Shown here: positions 8,801-17,788 of the stretch, piece after piece | Layout: every line of letters begins with the position of its first letter | How positions within the stretch are numbered: position 1 is the stretch's first letter | Assembly: GCA_040357565.1 (NCBI GenBank) | Contig: JBDODJ010000161.1 | From: Cercozoa sp. M6MM | Lineage: Eukaryota > Endomyxa: Ascetosporea | Strand: one strand, 5' to 3' | Length of the DNA: 24,104 bases | Translations under genes and position numbers: made by a program | The notes under the pieces: generated by a model | Database searches by the model: none | What the model saw: only the letters and a program-made list of their open reading frames with translations | Told to the model about the DNA's origin: nothing

Positions 8801-9978
8801 AGACGGCAGCGTGCCGAGGCATTGTCGCCGCGCGCAGGTACGTCCCAGCAGACATTGTTTTGTGACGTGCTTATGTTGGCATTTGCGTGCTCAGAGTTTG
8901 GCAAGATGCGCTTGAGAATCGTCTCGGCACCCACACACAGGGTATTTGTTGTGTACAGATATATGTATATAAATAAATAAATATAGATGGCTTCATATTC
9001 CGTACATTTGCAGGTGGCGGTGACGACTCACTGTGCGTTGAAGCAGCGCTTCTGTTCGCCAAGCTCGAGCAGGTACACTGCGTTGTTATACATTTGCTGA
9101 GTGTGACCTCCCTTGCGTAGAGTGTCGGCGAAATCGACCGAGCACGCGGCATCTTCAGCTTTGCCGCACAGGTACCCGACACCTTGAGTTGACCCCTTGT
9201 GTCCATTCTTGTCAATGCATGCGATTTAAAGTTGTCGTCGCCTGCCGATCCGCATATGTGGGAGACCTTCTGGACCAAGTGCGTTATTTCTTTTGTTTTG
9301 TATTCTGTTCCTACTGTGTATATGTTGATTTGCTTGTTCTTCTGGACAGGTTTGAGAACTTTGAGGCCGAATTCGGCAACGAGCACACGTTGCAGGACTT
9401 CTACACACTGTACCATACACTCACTTACCAACCTGAAAAGCCAAAGTTAATGTTGACATCTGTTGGTCTTGTGTGAAACAGCAAGCGCACTGTCACGGCG
9501 CGTACCGCTCATGCGGCAGCGGTGGCTGCGGCACAGCGGGCTGCTGCAATGAGTGGTACACTCTCATCCTTGGTGTGCGTATATCATTAATGCTGGTTGT
9601 GTGTATAGGCTTCACTAAGGCTGGCACCATGGCTCGTCCGTCGGACGTGAAGGACGAAGCTGCCTTGCCGGCTGGCGTTGAGGAGCAGGTGAGTTTAACT
9701 GTATCTCGTTGTTCCTTTCGGCTATATTGTGCCTGATGAGCACAGACGCTGGGCGAAAAGCGCGCTGCTGAGACGCCGCTGGACGAGCTGTACATTTTTA
9801 TCTCTTCGCACTACCCTACGAAGATTCCTGCTTTACTGATTTTCCTGTGTGTAGTGAGGCCGAGTTGGAGCACTTGGCTAAGAAGAGCAAGACTGAAGCT
9901 GCATCGGAGGAGGCGGAGGCTGCCGGCGCTGCCAACCCGGACGAAGTCACCTTTAGCGACGACGACGAAGACGAGTGA
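4432..9978 (+). CDS. SYF1: Pre-mRNA-splicing factor SYF1 (XAB2), HAT-repeat protein
   Basis: SYF1 is a half-a-TPR scaffold of the NineTeen/Prp19 complex, acting in the nucleus in spliceosome activation. Exons: 4432-4535, 4597-4624, 4679-4756, 4818-4852, 4918-5010, 5062-5127, 5196-5292, 5370-5544, 5620-5807, 5896-5949, 6003-6072, 6132-6218, 6284-6418, 6525-6625, 6686-6792, 6876-6956, 7019-7115, gap, 7412-7483, 7563-7701, 7795-7858, 7934-8015, 8107-8193, 8263-8348, 8404-8452, 8514-8651, 8788-8837, 8895-8941, 9014-9072, 9121-9171, 9232-9278, 9350-9409, 9482-9555, 9609-9688, 9746-9789, 9855-9978. All readable junctions are phase-matched; 982 residues are seen (human XAB2 has 855). Diagnostic stretches match from end to end: YERALQFLPRSYKLWMRYL, ALPITQHARIWPQLLRFVER, DLWVALADYHVRLAQFEVAR, LRLWTLLADLEESFGTLDTT, LRLATPQLVLNYARLL, SVGEIDRARGIFSF. 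The C-terminus is acidic and ends SDDDEDE, as in the family. One short stretch of the HAT array (expected WCQCGELELRHENYDEA in human) is absent and probably lies in the gap. Exon 9 holds a lysine-rich insertion (KKGKKKGDQK). Confidence 0.96.
5808..5895 (+). repeat. (TA)n-filled intron of SYF1
   Basis: The whole intron between exons 9 and 10 is a TA microsatellite, with a pure tract from about 5836 to 5876. It ends in a normal TACTACAG acceptor. Confidence 0.9.
6459..6519 (+). repeat. 12-base minisatellite in SYF1 intron
   Basis: About five imperfect copies of a 12-base unit, ACCGTTGTTTGT, fill most of the 106-base intron 6419-6524. They do not extend into the flanking exons. Confidence 0.85.
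6793..6875 (+). repeat. C-rich, telomere-like tract in SYF1 intron
   Basis: The intron is nearly all runs of C broken by TTA, TA and TTT (for example CCCTACCCTTTACCCCC) before a normal TTCAG acceptor. It resembles an imperfect C-strand telomere repeat but is internal to a gene. Confidence 0.8.
7116..7411 (+). repeat. C-rich intronic tract surrounding the assembly gap
   Basis: To the left of the gap, the unit CCCCTTACACCTTTGCCCTTA repeats imperfectly (about 7150-7215). To the right lies a run of 17 C (7370-7386). A short exon of SYF1 is expected somewhere in this stretch. Its repeat content probably explains why assembly failed here. Confidence 0.8.
7237..7336. other. Assembly gap, 100 N
   Basis: Exactly 100 N, the usual placeholder for a gap of unknown size. 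It lies inside SYF1 between exons 7019-7115 and 7412-7483. The reading frame (phase 0 on both sides) is compatible with a missing exon whose length is a multiple of three, or with no missing exon. Confidence 0.99.
7484..7523 (+). repeat. 13-base minisatellite at start of SYF1 intron
   Basis: Three near-identical copies of GTACAACAGACTT begin exactly at the 5' splice site, so each copy repeats a potential GTACAA donor. The first copy differs by one base. Confidence 0.8.
7702..7775 (+). repeat. GGACTGGACTGACT-type minisatellite in SYF1 intron
   Basis: The intron 7702-7794 is built from permutations of ACTGGACTGG and GACCACTGACTGG. It starts at the donor GTACCA and stops before the acceptor ATGTGCAG. 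Confidence 0.8.
8036..8090 (+). repeat. GTCTGT-rich microsatellite in SYF1 intron
   Basis: An imperfect (TGTGTC)n/(TG)n tract inside the intron 8016-8106. A similar TGTG-rich stretch fills part of the intron 8453-8513. Confidence 0.8.
8673..8752 (+). repeat. 14-base minisatellite in SYF1 intron
   Basis: About 5.7 copies of ATTGCTTCCTTCTC make up most of the 136-base intron 8652-8787. The last copies diverge slightly. The unit is pyrimidine-rich, like an extended polypyrimidine tract. Confidence 0.9.
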
Positions 9979-10105
9979 GTTTCGTCAAATGCAACACCAG
10001 ATGCGATCGACTTCGCGTAGTTGTTGTCGAGACGTTCAGGTGATATGGAACTCAGTTTTGTTACTGCGGCTCAATGGCCCAATCAGTAAGGGAAAGGAGA
10101 GACTA

Positions 10106-10111
10106 AATAAA
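10106..10111 (+). terminator. Possible poly(A) signal of SYF1
   Basis: AATAAA lies 128 bases after the SYF1 stop codon in the 172-base convergent gap before the minus-strand exons ending at 10151. The motif is short, and this organism's signal is unknown. Confidence 0.3.
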
Positions 10112-10150
10112 TCATTCAATTAGGTAAGTCGTCACTCAGTTGAGTCAACG

Positions 10151-10696
10151 TTAGAACTGTAGGTGAAATACCCCTACTGGGTCTCGTAGTGATCCACTGG
10201 ATCTCGACCGAAGGCAGACGTCCTTGGTCGTAACAATGCGTTTATGGAAGAAAAACTCCGCCTGTGAACACACGACGAAGTGAGTGGAATGGAAACCAGC
10301 CAATGAGCTAACTGACCAGGCTGAAGCCGTGACGGAGCTTTCTGCTTCTCTGCAAGGACTCTGTCCAGGCAAGTCAGTAGTTAGGTCTCAGAGCAAGGTA
10401 CCAAGCCAAAACACTCTTAAACTCCTTCCTTTCTCAAACTTGTTGAGACATAAGTTATGACCTCCACGCGGACGAGTCAGAGCATGATTACTGAAAATGT
10501 GCAGTAACAGTTTTACTGCGCTGACTCGAGTCTGTGTTACGGTATTGAAGATGACTAAATAAAGTTGTACAACGTCTGTTAGAAGACATACCCTAGCGTA
10601 GTAGAAAAGGTCGTCGAAAGCGAAGGCTTGTCGAGGCAATAAAAAGGAACTGGACTCAGCACCAAGCGCGCGGCCGAGTTTGGCTAGTTCAATCAA
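10151..10696 (-). CDS. Start-less terminal exons, probable alternative 3' end of the C2/coiled-coil gene
   Basis: Four exons can be read on the minus strand: 10696-10592, 10531-10402, 10360-10317 and 10261-10151 (TAA). The three introns (60, 41 and 55 bases) are GT-AG and phase-matched, giving about 130 residues. The protein is basic, with stretches such as LPRQAFAFDDLFYYAR and RSRKLRHGFSLAEFFFHKR. The first exon begins right after an in-frame TAG and contains no ATG, so it must be joined to something upstream. The only upstream coding sequence is the last exon of the coiled-coil gene (stop at 10780). A phase-0 GTGGAC donor after 10810 would join it and skip that stop. It could instead be a separate gene with a non-coding or distant first exon. 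I recognise no family. Confidence 0.55.
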
Positions 10697-10779
10697 CTAG
10701 GAACGGCGCCTGGTTTCGCTGTAATCAGATCAGTAACTCGCGTCAGCTCGGCTGGTTCAGACAGTGCAATGCTGCCGAA

Positions 10780-13700
10780 TCAGCGGTACTGCCGCGGCGG
10801 GATGTCCACATGAAGTCGTCCCTTTGCACCAGCACGCTGCATCGCAGCCTCAGCCAGCAATGTCGCCGCGCGTCGCAGCGCTTCCGACTGCTCGTGCAGC
10901 TCTGTCACACCAAGTAGACCATTATCATTTCCTCTGTCTGTCTGTCAACGAACACAGATTAGTGAATGAGCAGTACGTTGCTGTGTCCGGGCCTTTTCTT
11001 GCTTCATCCGAGCACGTAATGTCTCAAGCGCACCGTCCAGCACTGCCATTCGGTCGGATAACTCACGCTGTGACTCAAGCGTGAGCGCAAACAATTGATG
11101 CGACTTTTTGCAAAACTGGAGGACTGCGGTAGTCACTCTTCGGGTTGTGCCTCCCTTTTGCGCTGCAAAAAGATGTTGAAACGACGAAACAAGAAACGTC
11201 GTGAGCCGTACCTTGTTGAGAATTCTTAAGGGCAATCAAGTCGTCAACACTGCAGCGCTGCCGTTGAACGATCAAACCAAGCGTCTCTTTTCTGTCTACC
11301 CAGAGTGTGTGTGCGAACCTCTGTTGATAGATAGGTTGTTCAAAAATACCTTCAAGAGCAGCGACCCGGTCGGACAAGACTGTTTGCGCAAGCAACAATT
11401 GTTCAAACTGTTGCATCGACTTCGTTCCATAGGTTTCCACAACTTGGGCCACGTCTGTTTTCAAAACACACATTTGTAAAGTATAAAGTCGTCGAATGCG
11501 ATCGCACCGTTTCGTGTCTTTTGGTTTTGGATTTCGTTGTTTTGTGTCACATGTTCGAGACCTCGTCGCTCTGGCAAGTGATATCAGTTAGAAGAAACCG
11601 TAAACAGTAGACAAATATACCAAGGACAGCTCGAGCACGCAAAGCGAGTTTATGCAGCAGCTGCACACGGCCCAAACGGCAGGTCAAACGCTCTTGTCGT
11701 CGCAACAGTACCGCATGTGACTGCAACATGCGCAACTCGAACTGCTCCATTGCTGCCCTGACAGCTGCCAAAAAGCACAGGTATAACAGTTATGGCGGTC
11801 TACAAACGACGCACAACCCAGTACCGCCTTTGTCGTCGTCGCGTTGTTTGTTGCCAGAGCGGATTGCTGCTTTTTGTTGCACCAATAACCTTTCAGCGCG
11901 ACGACGCGCATCTGCATGCATATGCGTAGTTCAACCAAATTCTCAAGTCAAACACTGAATTCAATCACCATCAAGCTTGCTTAGACGGACAAGCAAGGCA
12001 TTTTGCTTCTCCTGCTGCATTTTCAACAGTGCAAAAACGCGCGTCTCGTGCTGTCGCACCGCGAGTGTCACTTCATTCTGATGCCTTTTCGATTTCAGCC
12101 TGAGCTCACACACTTTGCATCTACACTTCAGTAGTTCACAGCTCGGGTAGTACAATGACAGTCGCATATCGTCATTTCGTCGTTCAACTGCGTGCAGTGC
12201 TTGGTGTCGGCACTTAGCGAGAGATAGGATACGCGTTAGCAGCCTGTGCTGTCGCAGCTGCACTATTTCGTGAGTTTTAACCACCGCCGATTCGACGGAT
12301 TTGCACTTTCTCGCGACCCCTACATCACCAGTCTTCTCGAGGCGCAATGAACAAGCTAAACACAACGTACGAGAGAGCAAAGACGCGTGACGAGCACTCT
12401 GTTTCACCCTGACTGCAGTTTCTGTTCGTTTCACTGCAGAGAATAAGCAAGTTAGACCAGCAAATACACTATCAAAGGTTGCGTTGGACGATACGGTGAT
12501 CGAGGCGTTGTTCCACAGAGGTGACACGGCGTAACGCTTGCTCTTGGAAGTGTTGCATCTGCTGCGACAGCGATCGCATGCCTCTCAAGGCGACTCGCAG
12601 TGCGGCGTGTTGCTAAAGACACATTGCAACGTACGCCGGCAGCAACAAAAGTTGAAAGTGACGTACAGATTGCATCAACAAATGGTCGGAGTGGCGAGAC
12701 TCCATCGCACTTTCGGCTGTGTGCGCCAAATACGAAGCCGTCTCGGTCGCCAACTCTTGCTAAACGGAGCAAAAGCACTGAGCTGTCTCATCATTGTCAA
12801 TGTAGACGCACCCTACCTGAGCTTTCAGTGATTCTTGCAGAGTGGCCAGCTTTGTCTCCACCTGGAGGCACAAGGTTTGAAACGAAAAAGCACAATGGGA
12901 CTGAGGTACCTCTTTTCGCTGCGCTCGCTCTTCATCAATGCAGTGCTGCCACCTAATTCTCTCATCGGCCAGAACTTCGTCTTTGACTTTCATCTGCATA
13001 TCGCATAGAATAGCGACACATGCACAACACAAAGAGTAAATTTACCTCGGTGTCTCGTTTCTGTAACTTGGCCTGCAGCACCTTGACCCGTCGCTGCGCA
13101 TGTTCCAGTTGCTTTCGCAGCTCTTCTTCCTACTCGAATGCACTCATGAACAAGCACGTCTGTCACACTGTGTGACCCAGGTACAATAGTGGATGCCGAA
13201 TCAGCTGCAGGGGTAGGTGTCTCCGCGGCTGGCGACTCAGTCGACATCGTGGATACAGCGGAAGGCGGCGGAGTGTCCAAGAACTGCGAGTATTGCGACA
13301 AGGACCGCGAAGACGACCTTTTGTGTCTACACACACTCATTGAGACAATTACCAAGAAACAGGGACAGGATTACCGTCGAAACGGCGCGAGGAACGAGTC
13401 GCGACGCTGTGTGCAATCACACCAATTGAAACAAACAGCGACAGGCACGATCCGGTACCCTTCGGCCAGGAGTCGAAGAAGGGGAAGAAACAGAAGCGTC
13501 AGGTGAGTTCAAATTATCGTTCGACGCAACCACAGCACGCGCAGTCAAAATTAACGTGGCACCGGCGTCGAAACTTCTGTAGGTATATGAGATACACCCA
13601 GGTGCGTCACGGAGCGTAGAGTGAACAATCACCCTCGTAGAGGCACAGGTATGGTTGTAGTTTTTCGCGGCAGTGAGGCCAAGTCCACGAGGCATTCGCC

Positions 13701-14395
13701 TTGCAGCTCGTCGCCCTGCAACAGGCAAATGCAGAGTCGCGCAGACCATTATTTTCATAGATTCATACACAGAAACAAAATGAAAAGGTACGAAAAACAG
13801 TTCGAATTTCGAGTTCTTGCGTTCAAATAAGAGTTCTTGAGGAATCGGCTCTGACAACGGCGGCACCAAATTGTCGTTTGCATGAGTGGCGTTTGCAGGC
13901 AACGGCGAAGGCTCGCCTACCATTGGAGCACACAACAGCAGCGTGAAACTCGGAAGAACAAAAAAAAACAGTTCGCACGAGACGACAACTAACCCAAGAA
14001 CATCGTTGCAGTCAGTTGCATCTCGTTAAATGTGAGTACACAACGGCCCATCTCATCGATGCGCATAGTGCCTTCAGCGTCGACACTGTTAAAGAACCTC
14101 AAAATCATGCAAATGGCAAACACATTTCTTTCGCTGTAAATGCTGAGGCACCTGCGAGGTTGTTTGCTCCATCTTAAACGAATTGGGGTGGCTTCCGAAC
14201 GTCTGACTGCACAGACCAGGGTACTCGCGTTTAGACTCGAAGTTGCTCTCAGCGTCCGCGCGGACCTTTTGGGGATCACTGTTTACCTGCTTCTGACGTG
14301 CCAGCCAGCGAATACACGACCTCCAAACCAGTTGCATGAAAAACACAGGGAACGCCAGAAGTCGAAAAGGCTCTTCGTCGTAACCGCTTCAACAT
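10780..14395 (-). CDS. N-terminal C2-like domain plus long coiled-coil protein
   Basis: Twenty-three exons: 14395-14287, 14206-14152, 14085-13994, 13916-13792, 13715-13633, 13576-13459, 13406-13375, 13326-13185, 13129-13046, 12993-12910, 12861-12817, 12759-12667, 12612-12495, 12433-12371, 12319-12154, 12120-11969, 11911-11825, 11764-11621, 11570-11508, 11454-11350, 11295-11212, 11162-10977, 10937-10780. Every junction is phase-matched; 795 residues. Residues 1-180 resemble the NT-C2 domain of EEIG1/EHBP1-type proteins: beta strands around PIRLRWSKQPR, GRCVLTFNEMQLTATMFL, then FERKNSKFELFF, GDELQGECLVDLASL, and a final strand ATLILTARAVVAS. Residues 185-252 are a Ser/Thr/Pro-rich linker. From 253 onward (EEELRKQLEHAQRRVKVLQA) there is almost unbroken coiled coil to about 780. 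In known relatives NT-C2 domains bind membranes or small GTPases and the coil dimerises; a tethering or trafficking adaptor role is inference. The C-terminus may extend into the exons at 10151-10696. Confidence 0.85.
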
Positions 14396-14645
14396 CACGG
14401 CACCACAGTGCACCACAGCCTACACTTCACCCCGCGATTGCACTGAGGACGTTTTTAAATCAAAAATAATGGTGGGAAACTGGTTCCAGAAAAGAGAAAA
14501 AGGTCTGGCTGTGCCAACACGAAATAGCGCCGCTGCAACGATAGACGTGTGTCGGGTGCTCCAGAGCCAGTTGTAGGTGTCAAGAGGTGCTGATCGGAGC
14601 GCGTCAGTGAGTTATTGTGCGGCGTTTTTCCAGTCGCGTTGGGAA
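14396..14645. promoter_or_regulatory. Divergent promoter between two coiled-coil genes
   Basis: This 250-base gap separates start codons of the minus-strand C2/coiled-coil gene and the plus-strand SR-rich membrane protein, so it should act as a shared bidirectional promoter. No TATA box is evident. An in-frame alternative start for the plus gene at 14577 (GTG) is not used here because the ATG at 14646 gives a more typical N-terminus. Confidence 0.45.
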
Positions 14646-16990
14646 ATGTCGTCAGGTTCCTCGGTGGCTCGCTACCTCGCCGAGCAGCGTGCGCGCAGCA
14701 AGACGCCGCTCCGTGTTTCAAACAAGCGCGCTGCGTCGCCTCGGCGCCCTTCGGGACGTTCGTCTCGCACACCTCGTAACCCGTCAGAAGCAAGTTCGTC
14801 TTCGAAGCGTGCTCGTTCGCGCAGTCGCTCGCGTGTGCCGCTTGCCACTCGCTCAGCCACGTCCAGCGCGCCGCGTCCGTCTTCCACGACTGCAGCTCGG
14901 TCGACAACCAGTACGGCCGGTTCAAGTGGGTCAACGCGGAAGGCCTCTCCAAAACTCGAGCCTCTACCTCCGGTGTCAAGTCGCAAGGTCCCAGTGACGC
15001 CTGCTGTGCGAAACTTTGCACGCGACGACTCGATCAATGACTCCGAGTATTTGCCTGGTAACTAGAACCTTCGTTTGTTCCACTTAGACTGATTTTATGG
15101 GAGTAGAAGGCGAAGCGTCGTACGAGCTGTACGATAGCGAACTTGAGACCAGTCTCGAGTTGTCGACGCCGCCCTCACGTGGTGGACGAACACTCGCGAT
15201 CGTGGCCTTCCTCGCTGGTGTTGTGAGCACGTTGCTGGTCTCACAGCTTTTCGCAGGAAGCTTTGCACCTGCATCGCTGGTCTCTCGCGCCCCGGGGGTT
15301 GTTGAGACCATTGTCGATGCCGACGAAGTTGTTCCGTCGGTCGAGTCGCACGATCGAGAGGAGTTGAGTGGAGTCGACAAAGTTCAGAACTCTGCCTCAT
15401 CCCTCCAGCAGTGGGTCTATTCGCACGACGTTTCTTTTGCTGGTGCGTTTTGGTTTTCTTCATTCCTGTATATGTGTATATGCTTGTTCCATTACTGTTG
15501 TGTGTGTGTGTTGCAGACGAACTGCTGGCGCGAGTCGAGCAGGTGCAGCAGGCGGCCCAGGAGTTGCGCACGCTGAGTGCTGCGCGCGAAGGCGAGGTTT
15601 CGGCCTTTGAGTGGTCGCAGCTGTCTTCTGAGATCACGTCAGAGATTCCAAATGAAGAGGCCCTGGTGCAAGCGTACTTCTCGGGCGCGAATGTTGATCC
15701 CAAACTGGTACTTGCTACTGTCTTTGTGTTATGATATATATATATATATCTATATGTGTGTATATACATGTATTAATATAAAGTGGTTTGCAGCTGGTGG
15801 AGCAGTCGCCGTTGCTGTCGCGCATGGAGCAGTTCTTTGCTGCGTCAGATGAGTTGCGTCAGAAGTACGAGTCGATGCGGCACGAGTTTGCATCGGTCGC
15901 TGCGGTGGCCGCTGCACGCATCCAGGTGTTTGACTTTGCCGCCGATCAGTGTGCTGGTAGCTTTGCTCTGTGTTTGTGCTGTCTTACTCTTGCTGTTTAA
16001 CAGTGTACGTGTGTGTGTGTGGTGTGTGTGACTACAGAAGGCACGGAACTGGAGGTAGCCACCGCTGCTGTGACAGAAGCGTCGCAGCTGCTGCTGAAGC
16101 GGCGACAGGAACTCGCCGAACACAGCGCCGAGCAGAACGAGTCGGACGCCGATGCCGCTGCTGCCGTGCAGAAGCAGCGCGCCGTCGCAACGCAACTCGA
16201 GAGTGCCGTGCAGCAGCACAAGTCGTGTGCGCAGGATGCCGAGCAACTGGTTGAGACCACTGCGGCTCTCAAGCAAATCAAGGACAACATCACCGAAACG
16301 GTACTATTGTAGCCCACATTGGACTCAACTTCTCATATGTTTCGCTGCAGGAAGCACGTGCCACCGAGGCCGCGAGGAATGCGACGCAGCTGAGCAGCAT
16401 CGTGGAGGGCCTGTCGCGTCGTGTCACCTTGCTTCGCGACTGGCAGCGCGAGGAGCGGCGTCTCCGCGAGGACGTGCGTCGCCGCATGCAGCCTCTGCTG
16501 GGCGGCGACGACGACGACATCGTTCGCATGCGCTACGAGGACGTGGTCAAGGTGCTCAACGATGAGGACGACGAGGGCCTGCATCGCCATGTGTCGCTGC
16601 CATTCGACACCAGTGCAGACGATGTGTCTGCTGTCGCTGAGGCCATCCCCGAGGACAGCGATGCCGAGGCCACCGAGGAGGACAAGCACGAGGCTCTGCT
16701 GCGCCGTCGCTTGGCTTCCCTGGAGCGCAACCTGGAAGGCGCCAAGGATGCACTTCTCCATCAGAAGGCTCTCTCCGAGGTATAGCACCGCTTCTCTGTT
16801 GTTACTGGTATCACCATTAAGTCCTGCCTTGCAGAAGCTGTCGCGCGACCTGCCAAAGCTTCGCCAGGCTGCCAAGAACACTGCCGACTTGCAGTATCTA
16901 CTCTCTATATTTAAGTATTATATATGCATTATATATATCCTTTGATTGATATCTATATATATATATAGACATTGATATATTGATTGATAT

Positions 16991-17030
<40 letters not shown>

Positions 17031-17579
17031 ACATATTGGTTGAATGTATGGTGGCAGGAGACGACTGCAGGCCCGACTCGAATCGGCGCAGCACGACCTG
17101 ACGCGCGCACTGTCGCTCGTGCTGCCCACAGGCGAGGTGGACAAGAGCGAGACCGACGTCGCCTCACTCTGGCAGCAGGTGCAGCACCTCGCCGAGGAGC
17201 AGCGCGCCCAGGCCACGCAGGCCGAAGAAACGCGTCGGAACCACCTCGCCCATGTCGAAGAACTGCGCCAGTTGCGCCGACAAGGTACCTCCTTTCTCTG
17301 TGTCTATATCTTCTATTGATATCTACATCTATTGACATGTGTATATATATATATATCTATATATGACATTGCTGGACAGCTGAAAAGGACGAAGCTGAAG
17401 CCGAAGATATGCTGCGCCAGCTGCTTCGGCAAAGTGAGGCGCAGCTGCGCCGTGTGTTGTCGCTGGCCCGCGCCGTGCGGATTCTCGCCGACGGCGACGA
17501 GGCTCGCGACGCCGTGTCACTCGTGCGCGAACTCGGTCGCCTGGCCGACTCGCTGCCGGATCTGTCGACGCTGGACTAA
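14646..17579 (+). CDS. SR-rich single-span membrane protein with long coiled coil
   Basis: Nine exons: 14646-15057, 15107-15442, 15517-15707, 15794-15956, 16038-16300, 16351-16779, 16835-16893, 17058-17284, 17380-17579; all phases match; 759 residues. Residues 1-137 are basic and full of Ser-Arg and Ser-Pro (SSSSKRARSRSRSR at about 52-65). Residues 138-160 are acidic, followed by RGGR and one strong transmembrane helix at about 167-188 (LAIVAFLAGVVSTLLVSQLF). The rest is largely coiled coil: DELLARVEQVQQAAQELRTL, SQLLLKRRQELAEHSAEQNE, LRRRLASLERNLEGAKDALL, ending in MLRQLLRQSEAQLRRVLSL. An acidic break (GGDDDDIVRM, then DEDDEG) lies near the middle. No signal peptide is seen, so a type II topology is likely, with the basic tail in cytosol or nucleoplasm. 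The layout recalls inner-nuclear-membrane proteins, or mitofilin (MIC60) for the membrane span plus coil, but no SUN, LEM or mitofilin signature was recognised. Confidence 0.85.
15708..15793 (+). repeat. AT-rich microsatellite intron
   Basis: This intron of the SR-rich coiled-coil gene carries an (AT)n and (TG/TA)n tract at 15732-15778, ending in TTTGCAG. Confidence 0.8.
16894..17057 (+). repeat. Long (TA)n intron
   Basis: At 164 bases this is the longest ungapped intron of the SR-rich coiled-coil gene. It is almost entirely TA-rich, with repeated TATTGATTGATAT motifs and a pure (TA)n tract about 16999-17028. The acceptor is GGTGGCAG. A shorter TA tract fills the next intron (17339-17364). 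Confidence 0.85.
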
Positions 17580-17788
17580 TTTCGCTTTTGAGGCGTTTCG
17601 TGTTTCTTTCTCGAAAGTTCGCGGAACGTGAAGTGCCGAAACGGAAATCGAGACTCTTTTTCTGGTCGTGTTCGCTGTTCGTCCCAAAAAAAAGTATGAG
17701 GCTGGGGAACTTCGAAAATCCAGCGGATTTTTTGTTACTTGTGTTGCGCTACATAGAGACTGCAACACTAAATCGGTCTTGATATATC

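Noticed and set aside
12538-12956. Plus-strand ORFs of about 100 codons in the coiled-coil gene region
   Set aside because: They are mirror frames of helical, charge-rich minus-strand exons that splice together in phase.
15097-15576. ATG at 15097 as the start of a separate membrane-protein gene
   Set aside because: A 49-base GT-AG intron (15058-15106) joins the upstream SR-rich exon in phase and removes this ATG, so one gene explains both halves.
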